Positions 8,850 to 17,417 of a stretch of DNA of 64,000 nucleotides are shown piece by piece. Below the pieces are notes generated by a model, which was not told the origin of the DNA, did no database searches, and saw only the letters and a list, made by a program, of their open reading frames with translations. A program made the position numbers and the translations under genes. The stretch's first letter is position 1; every line of letters starts with the position of its first letter. Origin of the DNA: JBCBKU01 sp965267475 (GTDB lineage: Bacteria; Pseudomonadota; Alphaproteobacteria; Rhodobacterales; Rhodobacteraceae); NCBI GenBank assembly GCA_965267475.1, contig OZ254079.1, forward strand, positions 1-64,000. Direction: 5' to 3'.

Positions 8850-9658
8850 CCCGCTGTGCAGCCCGAAAGCTCGACCGAGCGTCCATCCGCCAGCACGGTG
8901 AAAACAAGGTCGTCGCGCTGCAAAAGAAACGGCTTTCCGTTTGCCGGTACCATTTCCGCCACCGCTGTCAGGCGACCGCTGTCGCGAGATACCTGTGCTT
9001 CCGAGATCCAGACGCTTCGATCGGCAAACTCGACCACGGCAAATTCATCTGATCCAAACTCGGGCAAATCCAGAACCGCCGTCAGGCGAAGGCCATCCGT
9101 AATCGCTTCGACGGTGCACCGCACCTCGCCCGCCCGCGCTTCGCGCCGGGTCAAGGGCTTGCTCTTCAGGGCCGCACGAATGACCGCGTCCGGCACCCCG
9201 GACGCTGGCAACACTGAATCTATCTCAAGCCAGACGGGGACGCAGATGTCATCGCAGACACCGATCTGCACTTCGCCCTTTAACGCAATCGGCAATCCCT
9301 CGGTCTCAGGGCGCAACCGCATCGGGATCACAACCTCGCCCGTATATCCGATCGAGTTATAGCCGTTGTCTTCAAATCGGATCGGCACCGGCCAATGGAC
9401 CGCAAGTCCGGACAGGTTGTCCGAGGGTTCAAGCCGAAACTGCGGTGGTATCCCCGCCTCTCCCGGAGTTCGCCAATAGGTGTGCCATCCGTCCGCCATC
9501 GTCAGGCGAATCGCGGCAATATGCGTTCCATCCGCATCGCGCCAGCCGCTTAGAACCTCGTAACGGAAAAAATCCTCGGGGATCTGGGCGTCAGCGCTTG
9601 GGGCAACCCCCAGACCGAGCGCGGCGATAGCGATTAGCTTTGAGATCATGCGTTTCAT
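8846..9658 (-). CDS. periplasmic DsbD N-terminal-domain protein (thiol:disulfide interchange-like)
   Basis: About 270 residues with a signal peptide (MISKLIAIAALGLGVAPSADA) and one DsbD alpha-type domain. The domain opens HTYWRTPGEAGIPPQF and includes a YNSIGYTGEVVIP stretch and CDDICVP, the cysteine pair typical of such domains. The membrane and thioredoxin parts of full DsbD are absent, so it probably passes electrons or binds a partner in the periplasm, for example in c-type cytochrome or copper-site handling. The ATG at 9658 starts MKRMISK; an ATG three codons later is an alternative. No partner gene adjoins it. It converges on the RND pump gene. Confidence 0.8.
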   Translation of the reverse strand: MKRMISKLIAIAALGLGVAPSADAQIPEDFFRYEVLSGWRDADGTHIAAIRLTMADGWHTYWRTPGEAGIPPQFRLEPSDNLSGLAVHWPVPIRFEDNGYNSIGYTGEVVIPMRLRPETEGLPIALKGEVQIGVCDDICVPVWLEIDSVLPASGVPDAVIRAALKSKPLTRREARAGEVRCTVEAITDGLRLTAVLDLPEFGSDEFAVVEFADRSVWISEAQVSRDSGRLTAVAEMVPANGKPFLLQRDDLVFTVLADGRSVELSGCTAG

Positions 9659-9784
9659 CGGCGCCCAACCTAACGTTTCGGTTCCGACATAGAAGTAACA
9701 TTGCGGCGAGAAGTTGCGTGATAACACCTTGGCGCTTGCGAAATGGCGGGTGCTCATCCCAGACTGATGCTCAGGCGGAGTGCG

Positions 9785-10339
9785 ATGGAAAGTTTGACCG
9801 GAAAGATCCTGATCGCCATGCCCGGCATGGGGGATCCGCGCTTTGAACAAAGCGTTGTTCTGCTTTGTGAACATTCGGACAGCGGCGCGATGGGTATTAT
9901 CGTCAACAAGCCCGCCGATGATGTGGACTTCGCCGAACTTCTGGAAAGCCTTGAAATCGAAAGCAATACGGATGTCACAATGCCCGTGCATTTCGGCGGC
10001 CCGGTCGAACTTGGACGCGGCTTCGTCCTGCATTCCAAGGACTACGAGGCACAGGACGCCACCATGCGGGTTCCACCCAGCTTCGCAATGACTGTCACTT
10101 TGGACATTCTCAAGGACATTGCCGAGAAAAACGGCCCGGACCAGGCCATCCTGGCCCTTGGCTATGCGGGTTGGGGCCCTGGCCAGTTGGAAAATGAGAT
10201 CAAGAACAATGGCTGGCTGATCTCGGACGCGACGCCCGAGATCATCTTTGCCGGCAACAATGATGGCAAATGGGCCGCAGCGCTTGGCACAATCGGCGTA
10301 GACCCAGCCACATTGTCACCAAGCGCCGGGCACGCCTAG
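9785..10339 (+). CDS. YqgE/AlgH family protein (UPF0301)
   Basis: A 184-residue UPF0301 protein. The start at 9785 follows GGCGGAG seven bases upstream and gives the usual opening MESLTGKILIAMPGM. Family signatures include DPRFEQSVVLLCEHS, GAMGIIVNKP, FGGPVELGRGFVLHS and ALGYAGWGPGQLENEI. Function is not settled in the literature known to me; alginate regulation is the historical label in Pseudomonas. It overlaps the convergent Sua5 gene by four bases at the stop codons. Confidence 0.93.
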   Translation: MESLTGKILIAMPGMGDPRFEQSVVLLCEHSDSGAMGIIVNKPADDVDFAELLESLEIESNTDVTMPVHFGGPVELGRGFVLHSKDYEAQDATMRVPPSFAMTVTLDILKDIAEKNGPDQAILALGYAGWGPGQLENEIKNNGWLISDATPEIIFAGNNDGKWAAALGTIGVDPATLSPSAGHA

Positions 10340-11283
10340 GGGCGCGGCGCCGCGGCGCGTCTCAACCTGTCATTGATGGCCCGACCCAGCCCCGTGTCCG
10401 GGATTGGCGCGACCGCGATGGGGCAGTCTTGCCGCTCCATCTCATGCAAGATGTCGAAGAGCCGTGCGGCGGCTTCCGTCAGATCACCGGATGCGCTGAG
10501 CGTCTGATCGCCCGACATCGAACCGAACCCCAAGAACTGCTCTCCCGAGACCGGTCCCTCGGCGTTCAGGCGCAATCCAACCCGGGGGGCATAGTGCGAT
10601 GCCAGTTGTCCAGGCGACGTTGGCGCGCTGCCCAAAGTCGGCACGTCAAGGGTCAGACCCAGGCATGCCTCAACCGCCTCGGCCGGCAACCCGCCGGGAC
10701 GCAGCAGAGTCGGAACAGGGGTTGTGGCGACGATGGTGGATTCGACGCCGACGCCACAAGCACCGCCGTCCAGTACAGCGGCAATCCGTCCATCCAGATC
10801 CGCAAGGACGTGATCTGCCGTCGTGGGGCTCAGCCGGCCCGATGGGTTGGCCGATGGAGCGACAACTGGGGCGCCGGTTCGGACCAGCAGATCGCGCGCC
10901 AGCGCAGTCCCCGGGACCCGAACGGCGATAGTGGGCAAGCCCGCAAGCGCAAGACGCGCAATCCCGGCCCCTTGTTTCAGTGGCAAAACCAGGGTCAGCG
11001 GGCCGGGCCAGAACGCCATTGCCAGGCGGTCCGCGTCTTCATCGAACTCGGCCAATGCCCGTGCCGTCTCAACGTCGGGGACATGCGCAATCAATGGGTT
11101 AAAGGATGGCCGGTCCTTGGCTGCAAAAATGCCCGCAACTGCGCCTGCGTCATCTGCGCGGGCCCCAAGGCCATAGACCGTCTCGGTCGGGAAAGCGACA
11201 AGCTTACCCGCGTTCATAAGGGATGCCGCCCGTGCAATGCCCGCTTCGCCAGCGTTCAACCGCTCTGTGCCCGCGTTTTCCAT
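10336..11283 (-). CDS. L-threonylcarbamoyladenylate synthase (Sua5/YrdC/YciO family)
   Basis: A 315-residue enzyme that makes threonylcarbamoyl-AMP for t6A37 modification of ANN-decoding tRNAs. The YrdC core shows GKLVAFPTETVYGLG near residue 27, KDRPSFNPLI and VAPSANPSGRLSPT near 140. About 110 residues follow as a Sua5-type C-terminal domain (LASHYAP motif at its start). This two-domain length marks it as Sua5 rather than the short TsaC. It stands alone, convergent with yqgE. Confidence 0.93.
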   Translation of the reverse strand: MENAGTERLNAGEAGIARAASLMNAGKLVAFPTETVYGLGARADDAGAVAGIFAAKDRPSFNPLIAHVPDVETARALAEFDEDADRLAMAFWPGPLTLVLPLKQGAGIARLALAGLPTIAVRVPGTALARDLLVRTGAPVVAPSANPSGRLSPTTADHVLADLDGRIAAVLDGGACGVGVESTIVATTPVPTLLRPGGLPAEAVEACLGLTLDVPTLGSAPTSPGQLASHYAPRVGLRLNAEGPVSGEQFLGFGSMSGDQTLSASGDLTEAAARLFDILHEMERQDCPIAVAPIPDTGLGRAINDRLRRAAAPRP

Positions 11284-11396
11284 CCTCTGACGTAGCGTCC
11301 CTGTTGCTTGGTCCCCGGGGGGCCGACATCCTTTCTAGGCGACCGCCCTAGCCGAGCGATGCGCCGCTGCCAAGACCCGAGCCAAAGGATGTTTCC

Positions 11397-13109
11397 ATGC
11401 CCTATCAAGCCCCGATCGAGGACATTCGCTTCCAGCTTGACCACGTCGTGGGTTTTGGCCAGCTCAGCGGGACCGATCGTTTTTCCGAGGCAACCGATGA
11501 CATGACCGCGGCTATCCTGACCGAGGCGGGGCGACTTGCCTCGGAGGTCATGGCACCGCTGCAAAGGAACGGTGATCTTCACCCCGCGACATTGGAAAAC
11601 GGTGTTATACGAACGTCTCCCGGCTTCGCCGAAGGGTATCGGGCCATCGCCGAAGGCGGCTGGGTCGGTATCTCTGCCGATCCCGCGCATGGCGGTATGG
11701 GGCTACCGCGCACGCTGGCTTGCGCCTTGCATGAAATGATGTCGTCTGCCTGCCTTGCCCTGCAACTGAACCCGTTGTTGACCCAAGGCCAGATCGAAGC
11801 ACTGGAAACGCATGGATCGCCTGAGCTTCAGGCCACATATCTGCCCAGGCTGATATCGGGCGAATGGTCCGGCACAATGTGTCTGACAGAACCGCAAGCC
11901 GGTTCCGATGTGGGTGCGCTGCGATCGCGGGCCGAACCGGCGGGCGACGGTACATACAGGATCAGCGGGCAGAAAATATATATTTCCTGGGCAGATAGCG
12001 ACTTTCTGGCGAATACGGTTCACCTGGTTTTGGCCCGTCTTCCCGATGCGCCCCCTGGCACCAAGGGGATCAGCCTGTTTCTTGTCCCGAAGTTCGTGCC
12101 AAATGAGGATGGCACGCTTGGACCGTCGAACACGCTTCGCGTGGTCAGCCTTGAACACAAGATGGGGCTGCATGGATCGCCCACGGCTGTTCTGGAATTC
12201 GACGGGGCAACCGGGTGGCTTGTTGGTGAGGAAAACCGGGGCCTGAACTGCATGTTCACTATGATGAACAATGCGCGCCTGGGTGTGGGGATCGAAGGGC
12301 TGGGCGCCGCCGAAGGCGCCTATCAGCATGCGCTGGCCTATGCGATGGACCGGAAGCAGGGAAAAACCGGGGGCCCGACCGGGGCAATCGTCGATCACCC
12401 GGATGTGCGGCGGATGCTGGCCGCGATGAAGGCCGATACTCACGCCGCGCGTGCCATCGCCTTGTCGTGCGCCGTCGCCATCGACATGGCAGAGGCCACC
12501 GGAGATGCCGCTTGGAGCGCCCGGGCCGCCTTTCTTACGCCGATCGCAAAGGCCTTCGGGACAGATGTCGGTTGCGCAGTGTCCGATCTCGGCGTCCAGG
12601 TGCATGGCGGCATGGGGTTCATCGAGGAAACCGGCGCCGCGCAATATTTCCGCGACGTCCGCGTCACGGCGATCTATGAAGGCACCAACGGCATCCAGGC
12701 CATAGACCTTGCCACGCGCAAACTGATGGATGGGGGAGAGGCTGCCTTTCGCCTCATCGACGAGATCGAAGAAGCGGCAGAGGATGTGCGCGGGCCATGG
12801 CCCGAATTGTCAGCCGCACTCTGGTCGGCAGCCGAAGGGTTGCGCGAAACGACCGAATGGCTGGTCGCGCAAGAGAACCTAGACCACCGTTTGGCAGGCG
12901 CCTCCGCCTATCTGCGGGCCTTTGCCCGGGTGCTCGGTGCACACTTCCACATGCGCGCGGCTTTGGCTGAAGGGAACGAAGGCCCGCGTTTTCGGTTGGC
13001 CGAGTTCTATGTGCGGCGCCTCTTGCCGGAGCATGCAACCTGTCTGGCCGAAGTGACCGAAGGCGCCGACGCATTGTCTGCGATTACGCCGGAAGATCTC
13101 GCCGTATGA
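11397..13109 (+). CDS. acyl-CoA dehydrogenase, DmdC-like (3-methylmercaptopropionyl-CoA dehydrogenase class)
   Basis: A 570-residue FAD enzyme that oxidises an acyl-CoA to the enoyl-CoA and passes electrons to ETF. It begins MPYQAPIEDIRFQLDHV, the signature N-terminus of the DmdC-like class. It has MCLTEPQAGSDVG near residue 160, KIYISWAD, GLHGSPTAVLEF and VHGGMGFIEETGAAQYFRD near 405. An extra C-terminal domain of about 120 residues is typical of the class. Roseobacters carry several paralogues, only some acting on the DMSP intermediate, so the substrate is not certain. The following MBL-fold hydrolase overlaps by ATGA, which suggests a shared pathway. Confidence 0.9.
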   Translation: MPYQAPIEDIRFQLDHVVGFGQLSGTDRFSEATDDMTAAILTEAGRLASEVMAPLQRNGDLHPATLENGVIRTSPGFAEGYRAIAEGGWVGISADPAHGGMGLPRTLACALHEMMSSACLALQLNPLLTQGQIEALETHGSPELQATYLPRLISGEWSGTMCLTEPQAGSDVGALRSRAEPAGDGTYRISGQKIYISWADSDFLANTVHLVLARLPDAPPGTKGISLFLVPKFVPNEDGTLGPSNTLRVVSLEHKMGLHGSPTAVLEFDGATGWLVGEENRGLNCMFTMMNNARLGVGIEGLGAAEGAYQHALAYAMDRKQGKTGGPTGAIVDHPDVRRMLAAMKADTHAARAIALSCAVAIDMAEATGDAAWSARAAFLTPIAKAFGTDVGCAVSDLGVQVHGGMGFIEETGAAQYFRDVRVTAIYEGTNGIQAIDLATRKLMDGGEAAFRLIDEIEEAAEDVRGPWPELSAALWSAAEGLRETTEWLVAQENLDHRLAGASAYLRAFARVLGAHFHMRAALAEGNEGPRFRLAEFYVRRLLPEHATCLAEVTEGADALSAITPEDLAV

Positions 13110-14149
13110 CCACATCCAATGCCGGGATCCGATACCCGCACGAGGACCCACCGGACGAAGGCGACGTCATCGCGGTCGCGGACGGAATCCTTTGGGCCCG
13201 TCTGCCGCTTCCAATGGCACTTGACCACGTCAATGTCTACGCCCTGGACGACGGCGACGGCTGGACCATCGTCGACACCGGCTTCAGCAGCGGCAAGGGC
13301 CGCGCCATCTGGGCAAAGCTGCTTGGCGGTCCGCTAAAGGGCAAACCGGTCACACGTGTCATCGTCACCCATCACCATCCGGACCACATCGGGCTCGCCG
13401 GATGGTTTCAGACCGATTTCGGTGCAGATCTTGTGACTACACGAACCGCCTGGCTGTTTGGTCGGATGCTGACGCTGGACGAACAGCCTGTCCCAGCACC
13501 GGAAACGCTGGCCTATTGGCGCAGCGCCGGCATGGACCCCGATTTGTTGGCAGAACGAGCCGAAGAACGGCCCTTCAACTTCGCGGATGTGGTGACCCCC
13601 CTGCCCCTGGGATTTCACCGGGTCAAGGACGGCGACCGGATCTCCGCGGCCGGCCGCAGATGGCAAGTGCGGACGGGACATGGCCACGCGCCGGAACATG
13701 CGACGTTTTGGTGCGAGGATGAGGCCATCGTCCTGGGTGGCGATCAACTGTTGCCGTCGATCTCACCCAATCTCGGGGTCTATGCGACCGAGCCCGAAGC
13801 CGACCCCGTCGCGGACTGGCTGGAAAGCTGCGAAAGGTTCAAATCCGTTGCAACCGATGATCAGTTGGTCCTGCCAGGTCACAAACTGCCCTTCACCGGC
13901 TTACCGCTTCGACTTGAGCAACTGATCGAGAACCACCACGGCGCACTGAAGCGATTGGAAGGCTTTCTCGTCGAGCCCCGGACAGCCGCCGAGTGCTTTC
14001 AGCCCATTTTCCTTCGATCCATCGGAAGCGCGGAATACGGGCTCGCGCTTGTGGAAGCGATGGCTCACGTTCTACACCTTTGGCATCAGGGACGCGTGAC
14101 CAGAACCTTGCGCGCCGACGGCGCATGGCTTTGGCAAGCAAAAGGATAG
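13106..14149 (+). CDS. MBL-fold metallo-hydrolase
   Basis: A 347-residue metallo-beta-lactamase-fold protein. The metal site THHHPDHIGLAG is near residue 91; later ligands appear as GHGHAPEH near 191, GGDQLLP near 212 and LPGHKLPF near 256. The C-terminal 70 residues form a helical domain seen in the glyoxalase II/ hydroxyacyl-thioesterase-like branch. Overlap with the acyl-CoA dehydrogenase stop makes it likely that it hydrolyses a thioester or lactone from the same pathway; that is inference. The substrate is unknown. Confidence 0.9.
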   Translation: MTTSNAGIRYPHEDPPDEGDVIAVADGILWARLPLPMALDHVNVYALDDGDGWTIVDTGFSSGKGRAIWAKLLGGPLKGKPVTRVIVTHHHPDHIGLAGWFQTDFGADLVTTRTAWLFGRMLTLDEQPVPAPETLAYWRSAGMDPDLLAERAEERPFNFADVVTPLPLGFHRVKDGDRISAAGRRWQVRTGHGHAPEHATFWCEDEAIVLGGDQLLPSISPNLGVYATEPEADPVADWLESCERFKSVATDDQLVLPGHKLPFTGLPLRLEQLIENHHGALKRLEGFLVEPRTAAECFQPIFLRSIGSAEYGLALVEAMAHVLHLWHQGRVTRTLRADGAWLWQAKG

Positions 14150-14151
14150 AC

Positions 14152-14604
14152 ATGGCAGAAGCGTTCGATCCGACAGCCGCGCAAAGCAAGGATCCGTGCG
14201 GGCGGGCGGTACATACCGATCCCAACGCCCCCAAGACCCCGGAACAGGAGCCGTTGCCCGAAGCCGTGGCCAAAAAACCGGTCGAAGCGAAAAGCCCCGC
14301 GGAATGGGCCTATCAGCGGTTGATCCTCTACATCCAGAACTTTGAAAAACAGCTTGGCGAAAATCACGAGGTCGCCATCGCGGTCACGGACGGCGCGGCG
14401 GCGGCAATCCGGATCGAGGGTATTGGTTATTTCGACCCCGACGTCGTGACATTTTACGGGAGCGACCCCGCCGGGAATCGGGCGCAACTGATCCAGCATG
14501 TCAGCCAGTTGTCGGTCGCCCTTCGTGCGATCCCAAAACAAGTAGAACAGGCCGAACCCCGCCGTATCGGGTTCCGACTTGCCCAGGATCTCGAAAACAG
14601 TTGA
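14152..14604 (+). CDS. DUF6173 family protein
   Basis: A 150-residue soluble protein. The first 45 residues are polar and Pro-rich. A compact domain follows, opening SPAEWAYQRLILYIQNFEKQL, then GIGYFDPDVVTFYGSD and LIQHVSQLSVAL, a pattern I associate with DUF6173. The start is two bases after the MBL hydrolase stop with AAAGGA upstream, so it is likely in the same transcript. Function unknown; no catalytic residues stand out. Confidence 0.75.
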   Translation: MAEAFDPTAAQSKDPCGRAVHTDPNAPKTPEQEPLPEAVAKKPVEAKSPAEWAYQRLILYIQNFEKQLGENHEVAIAVTDGAAAAIRIEGIGYFDPDVVTFYGSDPAGNRAQLIQHVSQLSVALRAIPKQVEQAEPRRIGFRLAQDLENS

Positions 14605-14689
14605 ATTGATCGGAATGCACCCATTCCCGGGTGACAAACCGGGTCACTTGCCGTATCCACCCGGCGACAGTTTCTAAGGATTGACGATC

Positions 14690-14824
14690 ATGGCAGACCA
14701 CGAACACGGCAGCATGGACATCTCCGATCATCAGAAAACCTTCGTGGGTTTTCTGAACTGGACCAAATGGGTCGTAATCGGGGTGTTTGCCGTTCTTATC
14801 TTCATGGCCATCTTCACGGTCTAA
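14690..14824 (+). CDS. aa3-type cytochrome c oxidase subunit IV (small)
   Basis: A 44-residue protein starting MADHEHGSMDISDHQKTF and ending in a single hydrophobic helix (about residues 25-44). This is the form of the small subunit IV (COX4_pro_2) that packs against aa3 cytochrome c oxidase in Paracoccus and Rhodobacter. The ribosome site AAGGA lies eight bases before the ATG. As usual for this subunit, no other oxidase gene is close by. Confidence 0.88.
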   Translation: MADHEHGSMDISDHQKTFVGFLNWTKWVVIGVFAVLIFMAIFTV

Positions 14825-14837
14825 GGGGGCGCTGCCC

Positions 14838-15446
14838 GTGATCGGTTTGCGCCGGGTTTTGGCCGTCCTTTTGTTGCCACTGATCCTGGCTGGCTGCGGG
14901 GCGGAACCGAAATGGGCACCGGACGCGGTTGTCAATCAGGCGCTCTATTCGAACGGACAGCCGACGTCATTGACGCTGTTCACCGTTGTGTCCGGCGACA
15001 CGGGCTGGGGGTCGCATACAGGGCTGATGGTGAACGGAACCCACCGCGCGATCTGGGATCCTGCCGGCACTTTTACCCATCCTGACGCGCCCGAGCGCAA
15101 CGACGTCCATTTCGGGATCACCGAGGATGTCCTGAAGGTTTATCTGGATTTCTATACGCGCGATCGCCTCGACATCATCGTGCAGGAAATCCAAGTCTCG
15201 CCACAGGTCGCGGCAATAGCGATGCGGGAAATCCAGGCCTACGGCGCGGCCCCCAAGGCGCATTGTTCGCGCTCGACCACCGAAATCCTGCAAAACGTGC
15301 CTGGATTTCAGGACATTCCGATCAGTTGGTTCCCGCGACGAACGGCCAAGGCCTTTGCCAACCGGCCGGGGGTGCGTGAGTTTCGGGTGACCGCGGAAAC
15401 CGTGGACACAAGCCACGGCGCTTTAATCGTTCCGCCGACCCGCTAG
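14838..15446 (+). CDS. conserved lipoprotein of unknown function with possible papain-like/NlpC-type fold
   Basis: About 202 residues from a GTG start preceded by AAGGGGG; an ATG 51 bases upstream would lie inside the oxidase subunit gene. The lipobox LAGC follows a hydrophobic stretch at residues 6-20, so the mature protein is a lipoprotein. The body has WGSHTGLMVNGTHRAIWDPAG, with a His, and later AHCSRSTTEIL, with a Cys. That His-then-Cys order resembles permuted NlpC/P60 or LRAT-like folds. No catalytic assignment is safe. It converges on azlD with a four-base overlap. Confidence 0.75.
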   Translation: MIGLRRVLAVLLLPLILAGCGAEPKWAPDAVVNQALYSNGQPTSLTLFTVVSGDTGWGSHTGLMVNGTHRAIWDPAGTFTHPDAPERNDVHFGITEDVLKVYLDFYTRDRLDIIVQEIQVSPQVAAIAMREIQAYGAAPKAHCSRSTTEILQNVPGFQDIPISWFPRRTAKAFANRPGVREFRVTAETVDTSHGALIVPPTR

Positions 15447-15775
15447 CCGGGCCAGATGGCGAGCATCCCGTAAAGAACGGCTGCCCCGACACCGATCGAG
15501 GCCAGAATGTTCTTCAACCACAGCCCTGCCAGGACCGTCGCAATCGCCGCCATAATGCGCGGCACGTCAAAATCCCCGCCTGTCGCTTGCGGCCAAAGGA
15601 CAAGCGGCGCGACAAGGCCAGGAATGACGGCAACCGGCGTATAGCGCAGGTGCCGCAACACCCAGGCTGGCATGTCGCGGTTGCCGATCAGGCCCAGAAA
15701 GGAAAACCGGATCAGATAAGTCCCGACTCCGCTGAGGATAATGATCACCCAGATCTCGGCTTCGCTATAGCTCAT
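15443..15775 (-). CDS. azlD: AzlD family branched-chain amino acid exporter small subunit
   Basis: A 110-residue membrane protein with four hydrophobic segments, including GVGTYLIRFSFLGL and the LRYTPVAVIPGLVAPL motif typical of AzlD/YgaH. It pairs with AzlC to export branched-chain amino acids or related compounds. The start overlaps the azlC stop (ATGA), which fixes the ATG at 15775. Confidence 0.92.
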   Translation of the reverse strand: MSYSEAEIWVIIILSGVGTYLIRFSFLGLIGNRDMPAWVLRHLRYTPVAVIPGLVAPLVLWPQATGGDFDVPRIMAAIATVLAGLWLKNILASIGVGAAVLYGMLAIWPG

Positions 15776-16479
15776 GACCCACCCTCGCGACGCCGCTCGA
15801 TTTCGGCGCCGACCATCATCGCCGCAACGCCTGCGATCAACAGGCCGATGTTGTAGGGAAGACCCGCGAGAAGAAGCGCCACAACTACGGAAGTCATTGC
15901 GGCTGCCACATGGGCCCAGGTCCGCAACATCGGCGCCAGAACCGCAAGGAACGTGATCGGCACCGCAAAGTCGAGCGCCCATTCCGGCGGAATTTGCTGT
16001 CCGACAAGGGCCCCAACAAGGGTTCCGGCATACCAGATTGGCGCGACAGGCGTAATGACACCGAAGAAATACGCGACCTTTTGCGCCAAGGGCATCGTGG
16101 GTTCGCGGTCATATTGCGCCAGGCTCATCGCATAGGACTGATCCACGTTGAAGTAAGCGATGACCGCCCGTTGCCAGAAGGGCGCATGGCCAAGGTGAAC
16201 CGTCAGCGACGCGGAATACATAGCCATCCTAAGGTTCACGGCCAAAGCGGTAAGGATCACGACAAGGGTCGGCGCGTCATCGACCATCAACTGGATCGCG
16301 GCAAACTGCGCGGCCCCCGCGATCACAACGGCGGAAAAGGCAAAGGTCTCGAATACCGGCAAGCCCGCTTCTGTCGCCACGACCCCGAAGACAAAGGCAA
16401 ATGGAAACGCGACGACGATGAACGGCATCCCGTCGCGGACGCCGCGCCAATAGACGGATTTCGGTGTGGCGGATACCAT
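15772..16479 (-). CDS. azlC: AzlC family branched-chain amino acid exporter large subunit
   Basis: A 235-residue protein with about six or seven membrane segments. Early residues include FVFGVVATEAGLP and GAAQFAAIQLM, which are hallmarks of AzlC/YgaZ. It is followed by azlD with an ATGA overlap. Its start lies 56 bases from the divergent fdhD start, so both promoters share this short gap. Substrate specificity cannot be read from sequence. Confidence 0.93.
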   Translation of the reverse strand: MVSATPKSVYWRGVRDGMPFIVVAFPFAFVFGVVATEAGLPVFETFAFSAVVIAGAAQFAAIQLMVDDAPTLVVILTALAVNLRMAMYSASLTVHLGHAPFWQRAVIAYFNVDQSYAMSLAQYDREPTMPLAQKVAYFFGVITPVAPIWYAGTLVGALVGQQIPPEWALDFAVPITFLAVLAPMLRTWAHVAAAMTSVVVALLLAGLPYNIGLLIAGVAAMMVGAEIERRREGGS

Positions 16480-16535
16480 GGTCAGGCTCTAGCTGTGGTG
16501 AGACCGCGAGTACCCGGGATTTTGCAGGAGATCAA

Positions 16536-17417
16536 ATGGCCACCCGTGACGATGTCAGCGATTTCTTGATTGCGCCCGATCCGGCATCGCGCCGACTGAC
16601 CCGCGCGGTCGTCGGTCAGGACGAAGGTGGCAAGAAAGTTGACTTAGCCGTTGTTGAGGAACGGCCCCTGACGGTGTTTCTGAACGGGCAAGAGATCGTG
16701 ACGCTGATGACCATCGGCGACTATCCGGATTATCTCGCGCTCGGGTTTCTGATCAATCAGGGAATGCTGAACGCCGATGAAACGGTGTTGGGTGTCGATC
16801 ACGACGAGGAGCTGGAAACGATCGTGGTGCGAACCGCATCCGGCACAGTTTACGAAGAGAAGCTCAAGAAAAAGACCCGAACCTCGGGCTGCGCGGTGGG
16901 CACCGTGTTCGGCGACATCATGGAGGGGTTGGACGGCCTTAACCTTCCGGCGACCGAGCTTCGCACGTCGTGGCTTTATGCGCTGTCGGCAAGGATCAAC
17001 CGGACCCCGAGCCTGTATCTCTCCGCGGGGGCAATCCATGGGACGGTGCTCTGTCAGTCCGACCAACCGCTGGCCTATATGGAGGATGTCGGACGACACA
17101 ACGCTGTCGACAAAATCGCAGGATGGATGCGATCCGAAGGGATCCCGGCAGGGGACAAGATCCTTTACACCACCGGGCGTCTGACCTCTGAGATGGTGAT
17201 CAAAACCGCGCAAATGGGCATTCCGGCGCTTGTGTCGCGGTCAGGGTTCACGGCCTGGGGCGTTGAACTTGCACAAGAGCTTGGCCTGACATTGATCGGA
17301 CGCCTGAAGGGACGTCGGTTCATTTGCCTCTCCGGCGCCGAGCGTCTGGTTTATGACGCCGATGCGGACACCGTGGTGGAAGATGATCCCCGAACAATTC
17401 GCAAGGCCTCAAGATGA
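16536..17417 (+). CDS. fdhD: formate dehydrogenase accessory sulfurtransferase FdhD
   Basis: A 293-residue sulfur carrier that moves sulfur from the IscS desulfurase to the molybdenum cofactor of formate dehydrogenase. The start at 16536 follows GCAGGAG with good spacing. Motifs include YLALGFLINQGM, the TSGCAVGT loop with the sulfur-bearing Cys, GAIHGTVLC, MEDVGRHNAVDKI and TTGRLTSEMV. E. coli has a CxxC pair at the loop; here only one Cys is present. First gene of the operon fdhD-mobA-mobB-unknown-moeA, all overlapping. No formate dehydrogenase structural gene is in the window. Confidence 0.96.
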   Translation: MATRDDVSDFLIAPDPASRRLTRAVVGQDEGGKKVDLAVVEERPLTVFLNGQEIVTLMTIGDYPDYLALGFLINQGMLNADETVLGVDHDEELETIVVRTASGTVYEEKLKKKTRTSGCAVGTVFGDIMEGLDGLNLPATELRTSWLYALSARINRTPSLYLSAGAIHGTVLCQSDQPLAYMEDVGRHNAVDKIAGWMRSEGIPAGDKILYTTGRLTSEMVIKTAQMGIPALVSRSGFTAWGVELAQELGLTLIGRLKGRRFICLSGAERLVYDADADTVVEDDPRTIRKASR

